Part shown: positions 31,116 through 40,879 of the stretch, piece after piece | How the letters are laid out: each line of letters starts with the position of its first letter | Numbering within the stretch: position 1 is the stretch's first letter | Assembly (NCBI RefSeq): GCF_003258605.2 | Contig: NZ_CP031264.1 | Location: 3,844,001-3,908,000 of the forward strand | Length of the DNA stretch: 64,000 nt | Origin: Peterkaempfera bronchialis | GTDB taxonomy: Bacteria; Actinomycetota; Actinomycetes; Streptomycetales; Streptomycetaceae | Reading direction: 5' to 3' | The notes under the pieces: model-generated | What the model was told of the DNA's origin: nothing | What the model saw: the letters and a program-made list of their open reading frames with translations, nothing else | Database searches by the model: none | Position numbers and translations under genes: made by a program

Positions 31116-32937
31116 GCCGCCTCCCGAGCCGGGCCGCCGCTCCGGGCTCCAGACGCTGCGCGACCAGGCCGCCGCCGCGCCACGGTCCTGGGCACCGTCC
31201 GCCGTCGGGTCAGCCGCGTTGCTGGTCGGCCTCTTCGACATCGCCGGGGCGGTCTTCCCACGGTTCCGGCACAGCCGGATGCATGCGCTCGCCGGCATGC
31301 TGCCGGGCGGGGTGACCACGCTGGCCACCGCCGGGTCGCTGATGATCGGCATCCTGCTGGTGCTGCTGGCGCACGCCCTGCGTCGTCGCAAGCGCCGGGC
31401 CTGGCAGGCCGTGGTGGCGCTGCTGCCGGTCAGCGCCGCGCTGCACCTGATGCGCTGGCACGCCGTCGGACCGGCCGTGGTCTCCCTGGTGCTGCTGGTG
31501 GCGATGCTGGTCCACCGAGGCGAGTTCTACGCCCGGGCCGACCCGCGCACCCGCTGGCGCGCGCTGTGGAACTTCCTGGGCATGGGCACCGCCAGTGTGC
31601 TGCTCGGCATGGTCATCGTGAGCGTCCACCCGCGCACCGAGATCGGCAACCCCGGGCTCAGCGAACGGGTGCAGCAGGTGCTGTACGGCCTCTTCGGCTT
31701 CGACGGCCCGATCCGCTACACCTATGACCGCACCTCCGACCTGGTCGGCTACTCCCTCGCCGCACTGGGCCTGCTCACCGCCCTCACCACCACGTACCTG
31801 GCGCTGCGCCCCTCCGAGCCGGTGGCCGTGCTCAGCCCGGAGAACGAGGAGAAGGTACGGGCGCTGCTCGACCGGCACGGCGAGCGCGACTCGCTCGGCT
31901 ACTTCGCGCTGCGCCGCGACAAGAGCGTGCTCTTCTCGCCCAGCGGCAAGGCCGCCATCTCCTACCGGGTGGTCTCCGGGGTGATGCTGGCCTCGGGCGA
32001 CCCGGTCGGCGACGTGGAGGCCTGGCCCGGCGCGATCAAGCTCTTCATGGCGGAGGCCCGGGCCCACGCCTGGGTGCCCGCGGTGATGGGATGCAGCGAG
32101 GTCGGCGGCGAGGTGTGGACCCGCGAGGCCGGACTGGACGCGCTGGAGCTCGGCGACGAGGCGATCGTGCGCACCGACGCCTTCTCACTCTCCGGCCGGG
32201 CGATGCGCAACGTCCGGCAGATGGTCAAGCGCATCGAGCGGAACGGCTACTCCTGCAAGGTCCGCCGGGTCTCCGAGCTCTCCCCGGAGGAGCGGCAGCG
32301 GGTCACCGTGGCCGCCGCCCGCTGGCGCGGTACCGACACCGAGCGCGGCTTCTCCATGGCGCTGGGCCGCTTCGGCGACCCCACCGACGACGCCTGCCTG
32401 GTGGTCACCGCGCACCGGGCGGCCGACCCCGACCAGCCCGCCGACGACCCGCTGCTGGGCGACCTCAAGGCGGTGCTGCACTTCGTCCCCTGGGGCGACG
32501 ACGGCATCTCGCTGGAGCTGATGCGCCGGGACCGGGCGGCCGACCCGGGCCTCAATGAACTGCTGATCGTGGCCGCCCTGCAAGCCGCCCCGGGCCTGGG
32601 GATCACGCGGGTGTCGCTGAACTTCGCGATGTTCCGCTCGGCGCTGGCCCGGGGCGAGCGGCTGGGCGCCGGGCCGGTGCTGCGCGCCTGGCGCGGGCTG
32701 CTGGTCTTCCTCTCCCGCTGGTTCCAGATCGAGTCGCTGTACAAGTTCAACGCCAAGTTCCAGCCGGAGTGGGAGCCGCGCTTCCTGGTCTATCCGACCG
32801 CCCGCGACCTGCCCCGGATCGGCTTCGCGGCGATGCAGGCGGAGGCGTTCATCACCCTGGGCCGGCCGCGCTTCGGCCGCCGCAAGCTGCGCGAGGGCAC
32901 TGCGGCGGAGGCGCAGCGGACCCAGCTGGCCGCCTGA
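31093..32937 (+). CDS. MprF-like membrane protein with phosphatidylglycerol lysyltransferase (DUF2156) domain
   Basis: The 614-residue protein has about six membrane helices in residues 38-245 ('VGSAALLVGLFDIAGAVFP', 'LATAGSLMIGILLVLLAHAL', and others), then a cytoplasmic GNAT-like domain of the LPG-synthase C-terminal type: 'LGYFALRRDKSVLFSPSGKAAISYRVVSGVMLASGDPVGD', 'LFMAEARAHAW', 'QIESLYKFNAKFQPEWEPRFLVYP'. MprF enzymes transfer lysine or alanine from tRNA to phosphatidylglycerol and lower cationic-peptide sensitivity. Only six helices precede the domain, fewer than in MprF, and there is no fused lysyl-tRNA synthetase as in mycobacterial LysX. Confidence 0.82.
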   Translation: MSAPVSTEPPPEPGRRSGLQTLRDQAAAAPRSWAPSAVGSAALLVGLFDIAGAVFPRFRHSRMHALAGMLPGGVTTLATAGSLMIGILLVLLAHALRRRKRRAWQAVVALLPVSAALHLMRWHAVGPAVVSLVLLVAMLVHRGEFYARADPRTRWRALWNFLGMGTASVLLGMVIVSVHPRTEIGNPGLSERVQQVLYGLFGFDGPIRYTYDRTSDLVGYSLAALGLLTALTTTYLALRPSEPVAVLSPENEEKVRALLDRHGERDSLGYFALRRDKSVLFSPSGKAAISYRVVSGVMLASGDPVGDVEAWPGAIKLFMAEARAHAWVPAVMGCSEVGGEVWTREAGLDALELGDEAIVRTDAFSLSGRAMRNVRQMVKRIERNGYSCKVRRVSELSPEERQRVTVAAARWRGTDTERGFSMALGRFGDPTDDACLVVTAHRAADPDQPADDPLLGDLKAVLHFVPWGDDGISLELMRRDRAADPGLNELLIVAALQAAPGLGITRVSLNFAMFRSALARGERLGAGPVLRAWRGLLVFLSRWFQIESLYKFNAKFQPEWEPRFLVYPTARDLPRIGFAAMQAEAFITLGRPRFGRRKLREGTAAEAQRTQLAA

Positions 32938-32966
32938 CCGGGCGCGGCGGGGCAGATAATGGCCCC

Positions 32967-33830
32967 ATGAGCACTCCCGCCGCCCCGGCACTGCCCGGCC
33001 TGACCCCGCTGGACCGCTGCGCCGTGATGGGTGTCGTCAATGTCACCCCGGACTCCTTCTCCGACGGCGGACGGTGGCTGGATCCCGCCGCCGCAGTGGC
33101 GCACGGGCTCAACCTGGTGGCACAGGGTGCCGACCTGGTCGACGTCGGCGGCGAGTCCACCCGGCCGGGCGCGGTCCGGGTCACCGAGGAGGAGGAGCTG
33201 CGCCGGGTGATCCCGGTGATCCGCGAGCTGGCCGCAGCCGGTGCCGTGATCAGCGTCGACACCATGCGGGCGGCCGTGGCCGAGCAGGCGGTGGCGGCGG
33301 GCGCCGCGATCGTCAACGACGTCTCCGGCGGCCTGGCCGACGCCCGGATGGCCCGGGTCGCCGCGGAGACCGGTGTGCCGTTCGTGGTGATGCACTGGCG
33401 CGGGCACTCGACCGACATGAACCGGCTCGCCGTCTATGACGATGTGGTGGGCGAGGTGGTGAAGGAGCTTCAGCGCCGGATGGAGGCCGTGGTGGCGGCG
33501 GGGGTGCGGCCCGAGCAGGTGATCATCGACCCCGGGCTGGGGTTCGCCAAGGACGCCGCGCACGACTGGGCGCTGCTGGGCGGTCTGGACGCGGTCCTCT
33601 CGCTGGGGCGGCCGGTCCTGGTCGCGGCCTCCCGCAAGCGGTTCCTGGGCGCGCTGCTGGCCGACCCGGCCACCGGTGAGCCCCGCCCGGCGCGGCAGCG
33701 GGACGACGCCACCGCCGCCGTGTCGGCGCTCTCCGCGCAGGCCGGCGCCTGGGCGGTGCGGGTGCACGACGTCCGGGCCACCGCCGACGCCGTCCGGGTG
33801 GTCGCCGCCTGGCAGCAGGCCGCGGAGTGA
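32967..33830 (+). CDS. folP: Dihydropteroate synthase
   Basis: The 287-residue TIM-barrel enzyme joins p-aminobenzoate to the pterin pyrophosphate. Blocks: 'MGVVNVTPDSFSDGG' (pABA and phosphate loop), 'DVGGESTRPGA', 'INDVSGG' type ('IVNDVSGGLAD'), 'IIDPGLGFAKDAAHDW' and 'VAASRKRFLGALL' with the conserved Ser-Arg-Lys. It is the sulfonamide target. The ATG was chosen from the homologous N-terminus. The gene overlaps the next by 4 bp. Confidence 0.96.
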   Translation: MSTPAAPALPGLTPLDRCAVMGVVNVTPDSFSDGGRWLDPAAAVAHGLNLVAQGADLVDVGGESTRPGAVRVTEEEELRRVIPVIRELAAAGAVISVDTMRAAVAEQAVAAGAAIVNDVSGGLADARMARVAAETGVPFVVMHWRGHSTDMNRLAVYDDVVGEVVKELQRRMEAVVAAGVRPEQVIIDPGLGFAKDAAHDWALLGGLDAVLSLGRPVLVAASRKRFLGALLADPATGEPRPARQRDDATAAVSALSAQAGAWAVRVHDVRATADAVRVVAAWQQAAE

Positions 33831-34303
33831 CCGCGCCCGGCCGGGACGCGGAGGCGGCGGACCGGGAGGCGGTACTGGCCGCCAACACCGCGCTGTACGA
33901 GTCGCTGGAGCGCGGCGACGCCGATGCGCTCACCGAGGTCTGGCTCTCCGGGGCGGACGCCGACGACGCCGGCGGGGTGGTCTGCGTGCACCCCGGGTGG
34001 CCGATGCTGCGCGGCCGGGCCCGGGTGCTGCGCTCCTACATGCTGATCATGGCCAACACCGAGTACATCCAGTTCTTCCTCACCGATGTGGAGGTGGAAC
34101 TGGTCGGGGATGTGGCACTTGTCACCTGTACGGAGAACATCCTCTCCAGCGGCGAGGCCGAGCAGGAGGGCGAGCTGGGTCCGCTGGTCGGCGGGAAGGT
34201 CATCGCCAGCAACCTCTTCCGGCGCACCGCCGACGGCTGGCGGCTCTGGTCGCACCATGGTTCACCGGTCCTGACCAGCGGTGACGAGGAGGACGAGGAC
34301 TGA
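33827..34303 (+). CDS. NTF2-like (SnoaL/DUF4440-type) protein
   Basis: A 158-residue cone-shaped fold protein: 'DREAVLAANTALYESLERGDADALTEVWL' is the N-terminal helix pair of NTF2-like proteins, 'VCVHPGWPMLRGRARVLRSYMLIM' and 'SNLFRRTADGWRLWSHHGSPV' are characteristic. It lies inside the folate group with a GTGA overlap to folP, which suggests cotranslation, but no reaction is known. Confidence 0.75.
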   Translation: MTAPGRDAEAADREAVLAANTALYESLERGDADALTEVWLSGADADDAGGVVCVHPGWPMLRGRARVLRSYMLIMANTEYIQFFLTDVEVELVGDVALVTCTENILSSGEAEQEGELGPLVGGKVIASNLFRRTADGWRLWSHHGSPVLTSGDEEDED

Positions 34304-34503
34304 GCGGCCCGGGTGGGGAATGTGCGCCCGGGCACCGGATGTTCACCAGCAGCGAGGGGTCGGCGAGGCGTGAGGCCCGCCGCCGCTGGGTAGGACGGCT
34401 CCGGCCGCCGTAGGCGCCCCGTGGGCCCTGTCCGAGCCCGACGGTAGATTCGGTACCGGCGGGCAACGGGGCCTGCCGGTGTTCTGTCTCTGGAGTGATT
34501 CGA

Positions 34504-34866
34504 TTGCTGGACCGTGTCGCACTGCGCGGCCTGCGTGCCCGCGGCCACCACGGCGTCTTCGAGCGGGAGCGCGAAGAGGGGCAGACCTTCGTCGTGGACG
34601 TCGTGCTCCACATGGACACCCGTCCGGCGGCCGAGAGCGACGATCTGACCCGTACGGCGCACTACGGGATCGTCGCGGAGGAGGTCACCGCCATCGTCTC
34701 CGGCGACCCGGTGGACCTGATCGAGACCCTGGCGCAGCGCATCGCCGACCAGTGCCTGAAGCACGACCCGGTGCAGGAGGTGGAGGTGACCGTGCACAAG
34801 CCGGACGCCCCGATCACCGTGCCGTTCGACGACGTGACCATCACCATCCACCGGAGCCGCGTGTGA
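34504..34866 (+). CDS. folB: Dihydroneopterin aldolase
   Basis: The 120-residue protein shows 'ARGHHGVFEREREEGQTFVVDVVL', with the conserved Glu and the 'HHGVFE' start of the fold, 'YGIVAEEVTAIVSG', 'LIETLAQRIAD' and the closing 'VTVHKPDAPITVPFDDV'. It cleaves dihydroneopterin to hydroxymethyl-dihydropterin. I chose the TTG at 34504, 9 bp after GGAG and close to where homologues start; a GTG at 34495 would add three residues. The 200-bp gap upstream contains TAGATT, a possible -10 box, at about 34446-34451. Confidence 0.92.
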   Translation: MLDRVALRGLRARGHHGVFEREREEGQTFVVDVVLHMDTRPAAESDDLTRTAHYGIVAEEVTAIVSGDPVDLIETLAQRIADQCLKHDPVQEVEVTVHKPDAPITVPFDDVTITIHRSRV

Positions 34867-34909
34867 CGTGCTGCGCCGCCCGCCTTCGGGACGAAGCGAG
34901 GTAATCCAG

Positions 34910-35497
34910 ATGAGCAGCGACCCGACGACCTCGCCGGTACCGCTCGACGTCGAGCACACCGTCGACTCCGCGGACAGTACCCTGCACAACCCTCAGCGGG
35001 CCGTGATCGCCCTGGGCAGCAACCTGGGCAACCGCCTGGAGACGTTGCAGGGCGCGGTGGACGCCCTGGAGGACACCCCGGGTGTCCGGGTGACGGCCGT
35101 CTCGCCGGTCTACGAGACCGAGGCGGTGGGCGGCCCGGCGGGCCAGCCCAGCTACTTCAACGCCGTGGTCGTGCTGCGCACCACGCTGGGCCCCGGCTCG
35201 TTGCTGGAGCGGGCCAATGCGGTGGAGGACGCCTTCAGCCGCACCCGCGAGGTCCGCTGGGGCCCGCGCACGCTGGACGTCGACATCGTCGCCTACGACG
35301 GGGTGGTCTCCGACACCGCAGAGCTGACCCTGCCGCACCCGCGCGCCCATGAGCGGGCCTTTGTGCTGGCCCCGTGGAACGACGCCGAGCCCGAGGCGGA
35401 GCTGCCCGGCCGGGGTCCGGTGGCGGCGCTGCTCAAGGAGGTCGACACGGAGGGTGTGCGGCGCCGCGACGACCTGGACCTGAGGCTTCCGGAGTAG
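34910..35497 (+). CDS. folK: Hydroxymethyl-dihydropterin pyrophosphokinase
   Basis: The 195-residue enzyme has the family signature 'AVIALGSNLGNRLETLQGAVDAL', then 'VSPVYETEAVGGPAGQPSYFNAVV' and 'RWGPRTLDVDIVAYDG' with the two metal-binding Asp residues. It activates the pterin for FolP. A 30-residue non-conserved N-terminal extension precedes the domain. The ATG lies 43 bp after folB with GCGAGG nearby. Confidence 0.94.
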   Translation: MSSDPTTSPVPLDVEHTVDSADSTLHNPQRAVIALGSNLGNRLETLQGAVDALEDTPGVRVTAVSPVYETEAVGGPAGQPSYFNAVVVLRTTLGPGSLLERANAVEDAFSRTREVRWGPRTLDVDIVAYDGVVSDTAELTLPHPRAHERAFVLAPWNDAEPEAELPGRGPVAALLKEVDTEGVRRRDDLDLRLPE

Positions 35498-35598
35498 CGT
35501 GCCGTCCGCCCGGAACAGGCGGCGGGGAGCTGGACGTTCTGCCTCAGTACGGTGATCAGTGCCCCGCCGCCTGTCCCTCCCGGAAGGACGCCTCCCGC

Positions 35599-36084
35599 GT
35601 GAAGCCGCTTCGCCCTGCCCTGCTGGTCGGTATCGCCGTGGTCTCCGGAGTGCTCTCCTGGGCGGGCGCCAAGCTCTGGGACTCCCTCGGTGACCTGCCG
35701 GGCGTGCCCGCCGCCGCCCCGGTGGTGCTCGCCGTGGTCGCGGTGGTGCTGCTGGCCGCCGCGGTCTCGATCCGGGCCCGGCTGCGGGCCCAGCGGGACC
35801 GCGAGCCGGACGCCAAGGGCGTGGACCCGCTGAGCGCGGCCCGCGCCGTGGTCCTGGGCCAGGCCAGTGCCCTGGTCGCCGCGCTGGCGGTGGGCGTCTA
35901 CGGCGGCGCCGGGGTCTTCCTGCTCTCCCAGCTCGACCAGCCGGCCCGCAAGGCCCAGGCGGTCACAGCCGGCTTCACCGTACTGGCGGGCATCGCCGTG
36001 ATCGCCGCAGCGCTCTGGTTGCAGCACATCTGCCGCCTCCCCGAGGACCACGACGACGACCCCACCGCCCCAGCCGCCCGCTGA
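35599..36084 (+). CDS. DUF3180-type membrane protein
   Basis: The 161-residue protein has four membrane helices ('ALLVGIAVVSGVLSWAGAKLW', 'AAPVVLAVVAVVLLAAAVSI', 'GQASALVAALAVGVYGGAGVFLL', 'GFTVLAGIAVIAAALWLQHIC'), short loops and an acidic tail. The arrangement and its place directly after folK match the DUF3180 family of actinobacteria. No function is known. GGAAGGACG precedes the GTG. Confidence 0.78.
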   Translation: MKPLRPALLVGIAVVSGVLSWAGAKLWDSLGDLPGVPAAAPVVLAVVAVVLLAAAVSIRARLRAQRDREPDAKGVDPLSAARAVVLGQASALVAALAVGVYGGAGVFLLSQLDQPARKAQAVTAGFTVLAGIAVIAAALWLQHICRLPEDHDDDPTAPAAR

Positions 36085-36216
36085 CCCCGGCGGGCCGGCC
36101 CGGCTGCCTGCTGTCCCCGGCGGCCCGGCGCGGGCCAGGGGATGCGCCGGGTCGGTGATCACGTGGATGCGTACGGTAGCCGATTGTCCCCGTCGCGATA
36201 CGATCCGGCCCGGCGG

Positions 36217-36246
36217 CTGACATGGCCGGGAAGGGCACGCTAGTTT
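36217..36246 (+). promoter_or_regulatory. Promoter CTGACA-N18-TAGTTT with leaderless start
   Basis: The -35-like CTGACA (36217-36222) and -10-like TAGTTT (36241-36246) are 18 bp apart. Transcription would start about 7 bp later, at the ATG (36253) itself. No ribosome site lies between, so the mRNA is probably leaderless. Confidence 0.6.
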
Positions 36247-36252
36247 TTGGCC

Positions 36253-37275
36253 ATGCCACGCGGACGTCATCGTCAATCGTCGACCCTGAGCAGGCTCCTT
36301 CCTCCGCTCGCCGTCGGGGTGCTTGCCTGCGCCGCCGGGGCGGCCGTGCTGCTGAGCGACGATCCGGCGGTGCTCCGGGTGGTCGGCGTGGCCGCCATCG
36401 CCGCCGCGCTCGCCGGGGCGGTGCTGCTGCGCAGGCGGGACCAGGCGGGCGAGCGGGCGATGGATGCCGCCGCCATCGCGCGGCAGCGCGTCGAGGAGCG
36501 CCACGAGGAGCAGATCGCCGAGCTGGAGTACGCCGTGGAGGTGGCCGAGGAGCGGGTCTCCCGGCTGGGCCGCCGACTGGCCGTGGAGAAGTCCCGGCTC
36601 GCCCGTGCGGAGACCGAGAACGCCCGGCTGCTGCGGGAGCGCGCCGTGCTGGCCGCCGAGCAGGCCGTGAAGGAGGCCGAGGCCGCGCGCCGCCGTGCCG
36701 CCGCGCAGAGTGCCGGCCGCCACCCGGTGACGCCGACCGCGTTCGTCCGGGCCGCCGCCGTGCTGCGGACCCTGGAGCGCCGCGCCGCCGTGCAGCAGGC
36801 CCAGCGGGTCGCCGCGCAGGTGGAGGCCGAGAACCGGCGCCGCCGCGACGCCGCCGCAGGCCGTACCGCCGCAACGCTGTTCGCGGCCCCGGCCGCAGCA
36901 GCCTCCGCCCGGGCCGCAGCCGCCACCCCCGAGCACATGCCCAGCAGCCCGGCGACAGCGATCGTGCCCGTGGAGCGGCAGCGCCCCCGGCCCGTGGTGG
37001 CCGCCCGTACCGCCGGGTTCAGCTTCTTCGGCCGTACCGGCGAGGCCCCGGCCGTCGGCGACATCAGCGATGTGGTCGGTGACGAGGCCGTCGCCGCGCA
37101 GGCCCGCTACACGGGCACGGGCACGGGCACCGGCACCGGGCAGGAGCAGCCCGCCGCCCCGGCGGAGGACGGCGTGCGGGAAGCGCCGCAGCGGGCCGCT
37201 GCCGAGGTGGTGGACCTGACCGAGCACGACGCCACCGAGCGGCTGGATCTGCGCGCGCTGCGCGCCGTCCAGTAG
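36253..37275 (+). CDS. Membrane-anchored coiled-coil protein
   Basis: The 340-residue protein has two N-terminal hydrophobic segments ('LLPPLAVGVLACAAGAAVLL', 'VVGVAAIAAALAGAVLL') followed by a long charged coiled coil from about residue 75 to 200 ('RVEERHEEQIAELEYAVEVAEERVSRLGRRLAVEKSRLA'). The C-terminal half is low complexity with a (TG)n stretch around 37112-37140. It resembles conserved Streptomyces proteins of unknown role; a scaffold function at the membrane is a guess. Confidence 0.7.
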   Translation: MPRGRHRQSSTLSRLLPPLAVGVLACAAGAAVLLSDDPAVLRVVGVAAIAAALAGAVLLRRRDQAGERAMDAAAIARQRVEERHEEQIAELEYAVEVAEERVSRLGRRLAVEKSRLARAETENARLLRERAVLAAEQAVKEAEAARRRAAAQSAGRHPVTPTAFVRAAAVLRTLERRAAVQQAQRVAAQVEAENRRRRDAAAGRTAATLFAAPAAAASARAAAATPEHMPSSPATAIVPVERQRPRPVVAARTAGFSFFGRTGEAPAVGDISDVVGDEAVAAQARYTGTGTGTGTGQEQPAAPAEDGVREAPQRAAAEVVDLTEHDATERLDLRALRAVQ

Positions 37276-37284
37276 CAGCAGCGC

Positions 37285-38445
37285 CTACTTGTCGATGTCG
37301 CCCACGACGAAGAACATCGACCCGAGGATCGCCACCATGTCGGCGACCAGCGTGCCCGGCAGCAGTTCGGTGAGCGCCTGGATGTTGTTGTACGAGGCGG
37401 ACCGCAGCTTGAGCCGCCACGGCGTCTTGTCGCCGCGCGAGACCAGGTAGTAGCCGTTGACGCCGAGCGGGTTCTCGGTCCAGGTGTAGGTGTGGCCCTC
37501 GGGGGCCTTGAGCACCTTGGGCAGCCGCTGGTTCACGGGCCCCGGGGGCAGTCCGGCGAGCCGGTCCAGGCAGGCGTCGGCCAGGTCGAGGGAGTTGTGG
37601 GTCTGCTCCAGCAGGCACTCGAAGCGGGCCAGGCAGTCGCCCTCCTCCCGGACGGCCACCCGCAGCACGTCGCCCAGCTCCCCGTACGCCAGGTACGGCT
37701 CGTCGCGCCGCAGGTCGAAGTCGACCCCGGAGGCGCGGGCGATCGGCCCGCTCACCCCGTACGCGTGCACCAGCTCGGGCGCCAGCACGCCGACACCGGC
37801 CGTGCGGCCCCGGAAGATCTCATTGCCCAGCACCAGGTCGTCGATGCGGTGCATCTGCGAGCGCACCTGGGCGACCGCCGCCCGGACCCGGCCGAGCCAA
37901 CCGGCCGGCAGGTCCTCCTTGAGGCCGCCGACCCGGTTGAACATGTAGTGCATGCGCCCGCCGGACGCCTCCTCCATGACGTGCTGGAGCGTCTCGCGGC
38001 TCTCGAAGGCGTAGAAGACGGGGGTGATGCCGCCCAGCTCCAGCGGGTACGAGCCGAGGAACATCAGGTGGTTGAGCACCCGGTTCAGCTCGGCCAGCAG
38101 GGTCCGCGCCCAGACCGCGCGCTCGGGCACCTCCATGCCGAGCATCCGCTCCACCGACAGCACCACGCCCAGCTCGTTGGCGAACGCCGACAGCCAGTCG
38201 TGCCGGTTGGCGAGCATGATGATCTGCCGGTAGTCGCGGGCCTCGAAGAGCTTCTCCGCGCCCCGGTGCATATAGCCGATCACCGGCTCGGCGGCCACGA
38301 TCCGCTCACCGTCCAGCACCAGCTTCAGCCGCAGCACCCCGTGCGTGGACGGGTGCTGCGGGCCGATGTTGAGCACCATGTCGCTGGTGCCGAACTCGGT
38401 GACGTTCTCCGCACCGGAGCCGATGCCGACCGTGGTCTCCCTCAT
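37285..38445 (-). CDS. nuoD2: Stand-alone NADH-quinone oxidoreductase subunit D (NuoD2)
   Basis: The 386-residue protein is a full NuoD: '[23 protein letters not shown]', '[22 protein letters not shown]', '[14 protein letters not shown]'-like block, '[12 protein letters not shown]', and the closing '[27 protein letters not shown]'. NuoD forms the quinone-site wall in complex I. No other nuo gene is nearby; streptomycetes carry a complete nuo operon elsewhere plus this second copy. Its ATG overlaps the stop of the MidA-like methyltransferase. Arg61 in the HRGAEK motif is the site matching the methylated arginine of mitochondrial NDUFS2. Confidence 0.93.
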   Translation of the reverse strand: MRETTVGIGSGAENVTEFGTSDMVLNIGPQHPSTHGVLRLKLVLDGERIVAAEPVIGYMHRGAEKLFEARDYRQIIMLANRHDWLSAFANELGVVLSVERMLGMEVPERAVWARTLLAELNRVLNHLMFLGSYPLELGGITPVFYAFESRETLQHVMEEASGGRMHYMFNRVGGLKEDLPAGWLGRVRAAVAQVRSQMHRIDDLVLGNEIFRGRTAGVGVLAPELVHAYGVSGPIARASGVDFDLRRDEPYLAYGELGDVLRVAVREEGDCLARFECLLEQTHNSLDLADACLDRLAGLPPGPVNQRLPKVLKAPEGHTYTWTENPLGVNGYYLVSRGDKTPWRLKLRSASYNNIQALTELLPGTLVADMVAILGSMFFVVGDIDK

Positions 38446-39494
38446 GACCGGCAAGTCTGCCACTCCCGGGCTCTCCGCAGGCTGCCCGGTACCGGCATGC
38501 GGACCGTCTGCACCAGCCAGCCGAAGCCGCCCAGCCCCGCCGGGTCGGTGAGTTCCGCGCCCTCCCCGGCCCCGGACAGCGCCCGCAGGTACCCGGCGGG
38601 GTCGGTGGAGGCCAGCGCCAGCGGCGGCCGGGCCCCGCCGACGCCCAGCGCCCGCAGTGCCTCCCGCTGGGTCGTCCACAGGCTGTGGACGACGCCCGCG
38701 CCCGTACCCGCGCCCGTACCGGCGGCGGCGCAGGCGTCCAGTGCCACATGGGCGGTCACATCGCAGCGGCCGTCCGGTACGGGACACACCTCGCGGCCAT
38801 CGCGGAACCCGGCCAGCGTCCCGAACGGCGGCCGGTCCCACGCCCCATGCGCATAGTCCACCGCCACCGCGGCGCCGCGCTCCAGCGAGGCCACCGCCGA
38901 GGCCCACGCCGCGTCACGGGGGCCGCCCAGCTCCACCCGGTGGCCCGGCTCCGCCGCATCCGGCCACCACCGCGCCGCCCAGGCGGCGTCAGGACCGGCC
39001 GGCGGCCCGGCCAGCCGCTCGGCCCCGGTCGCCGGGTCCACCTCCACGAGGCGCAGCACCCCGTCGCCGTCCACCTCGGCGATGTCCAGGGGCACGTTGT
39101 CCAGCCACTCATTGGCGAAGAGCAGCCCCGAGACGCCCTGCGGCAGCGCCGTGGACCACGCCACCTCCGCCGGCAGCCCGGCCGGCCGGTCCGCCACCTC
39201 CACCCCGTGCGGCCGCAGCCGCGCCGCCAGCGCGGGGCGGTCCCGCCGCACCGCCGCCAGTACCCCGCGCAGCAGCTCGCCCCGGCCCGCCCCGACGTCC
39301 ACCAGGGCCACCTCGGCCGGTCGGCCCAGCTCCTCGTCCACCTCCGCCAGCAGCCGGGCCACCGCCTCCGCGAACCGCGCCGAGGCGTGCACCGACGTCC
39401 GGAAGTGCCCGGCCGGCCCCTCCGGACGGCGGTAGAAGCCGCCCTCGCCGTACAGCGCCCGCTGCGTGGCCTCCCGCCAACCCGTCCAGCTCAT
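38442..39494 (-). CDS. MidA/NDUFAF7-type SAM-dependent methyltransferase (DUF185)
   Basis: The 350-residue protein has the layout of Methyltransf_28: '[24 protein letters not shown]' (the family 'F.TS' entry), SAM motif '[21 protein letters not shown]', and '[22 protein letters not shown]', the typical NE-LDxxP block. Mitochondrial NDUFAF7 symmetrically dimethylates an arginine of NDUFS2, the NuoD homologue. Here the gene overlaps nuoD2 by 4 bp and precedes it in one transcript, so NuoD2 is the obvious candidate substrate. That link is inference. The ATG at 39494 begins 'MSWTGWREA'. Confidence 0.8.
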   Translation of the reverse strand: MSWTGWREATQRALYGEGGFYRRPEGPAGHFRTSVHASARFAEAVARLLAEVDEELGRPAEVALVDVGAGRGELLRGVLAAVRRDRPALAARLRPHGVEVADRPAGLPAEVAWSTALPQGVSGLLFANEWLDNVPLDIAEVDGDGVLRLVEVDPATGAERLAGPPAGPDAAWAARWWPDAAEPGHRVELGGPRDAAWASAVASLERGAAVAVDYAHGAWDRPPFGTLAGFRDGREVCPVPDGRCDVTAHVALDACAAAGTGAGTGAGVVHSLWTTQREALRALGVGGARPPLALASTDPAGYLRALSGAGEGAELTDPAGLGGFGWLVQTVRMPVPGSLRRAREWQTCRS

Positions 39495-39608
39495 GCCCCG
39501 GACGCTACCCTGCCCCACCCCGGCCCCCGCGTCTCCATCCTGGGGAGTAGGGCGGATCGCCCTGGCGGTGGACCAAACCCCCTCCCGGGGCTGCCTAGGC
39601 TGGGAAGC

Positions 39609-40820
39609 GTGCAGCACCTCTACTCCTGGCTCCGCAGGCACCCCGCGCTGGTCGACAGCGCATGGGCGCTGCTGCTGCTGGGCTCCAGCGTGCTGTTCGG
39701 GGAGAGCGACGACGGCGGGTCCAGCTACCTCGGGCGTCCCTGGGCGCTGATCGTGCTGCCGCTGGCCCTGCTGATGGCCGTACGCCGCCGCTATCCGGAC
39801 GCCGCGCTGCTCGGCGGGGTCGCCATCGGGCTGACGCAGGTGGCCGCCGCCTGGGTGCCCGGCTTCTCCGACATCGCGCTGCTGGTGCTGGCGTACACGG
39901 CCGCCGCCTTCGGCTCCCGCTGGGCCTCCCGGACGGCGTTGGCGGTCGGCCTGGTGGCGGGGCCGCTCGCCCTGTGGCGGTTCGGCCAGAGCGACCCCAA
40001 TGTCCACCAGCCCGGCCAGACGCTGCTGGTCAGCATGCTGCTCTCGGCGCCGTTTGTGCTCTGCTGGGCGCTGGGCCGGCTCACCCGCATCCGCCGCGCC
40101 TACTACGGGGAGCTGGAGGACCGCGCCGCCCGGCTGGAGCGCGAGCGCGACGCCCGGGCCAAGGTGGCCGTCGCCGCCGAGCGCGCCCGGATCGCCCGCG
40201 AACTGCACGATGTGGTGGCGCACAACGTCTCGGTGATGGTGGTCCAGGCCGATGGCGCGGCCTATGTCCTGGACGCCTCGCCCGAGCAGGCCAAGGAGGC
40301 GCTGGCCACCATCGCCTCCACCGGGCGCCAGGCGCTGGACGAGATGCGGAGGCTGCTGGGGGTGCTGCGGTCGGCGGACCCGGGCGAGGGCGAGTATGTG
40401 CCGCAGCCCGGTGTGGAGCAGTTGCCGGATCTGCTGGAGCAGGTCCGGGGGGCGGGCCTGCCGGTGGACTTCACCCTGGAGGGCAGCCCGCGCCCGCTGC
40501 CGCGCGGGGTGGAGCTCACCGCGTACCGCATCGTCCAGGAGGCGCTCACCAATGTGCGCAAGCACGGCGGCCCGGACGCCCGCGCCGACGTCCACATCCG
40601 CTTCGGCGACGGGACCGTGGACGTGCTGGTCCAGGACGACGGCCGGGGCTCCGCAGCCGAGCTGTACGAGCGGGGCGGCGCCGACGGGCAGGGCCACGGC
40701 CTGATCGGCATGCGGGAGCGGGTCGGCATGGTGGGCGGCAGGCTGGACGCGGGGCCACGCCCCGGGGGCGGCTTCCGGATTCGCGCCGTCCTGCCGCTCA
40801 AGACCGTGACCGCCGCCTGA
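39609..40820 (+). CDS. Two-component sensor histidine kinase (HisKA_3)
   Basis: The 403-residue kinase has five or six membrane helices in residues 15-165 without a large outer domain, a short coiled coil, the dimerisation motif '[24 protein letters not shown]' with the phospho-His, and an HATPase part ('[18 protein letters not shown]', '[15 protein letters not shown]', '[18 protein letters not shown]'). This type usually reports envelope stress. The GTG start has no ribosome site; TAGGCT at 39597-39602 is a possible -10 box, so a leaderless mRNA is possible. The partner regulator follows. Confidence 0.9.
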   Translation: MQHLYSWLRRHPALVDSAWALLLLGSSVLFGESDDGGSSYLGRPWALIVLPLALLMAVRRRYPDAALLGGVAIGLTQVAAAWVPGFSDIALLVLAYTAAAFGSRWASRTALAVGLVAGPLALWRFGQSDPNVHQPGQTLLVSMLLSAPFVLCWALGRLTRIRRAYYGELEDRAARLERERDARAKVAVAAERARIARELHDVVAHNVSVMVVQADGAAYVLDASPEQAKEALATIASTGRQALDEMRRLLGVLRSADPGEGEYVPQPGVEQLPDLLEQVRGAGLPVDFTLEGSPRPLPRGVELTAYRIVQEALTNVRKHGGPDARADVHIRFGDGTVDVLVQDDGRGSAAELYERGGADGQGHGLIGMRERVGMVGGRLDAGPRPGGGFRIRAVLPLKTVTAA

Positions 40821-40879
40821 CCGCGCACCCCCACCCACGACCCCCCCACCGAGCACAACCCCGAGGAGAGCCGCCGCCC

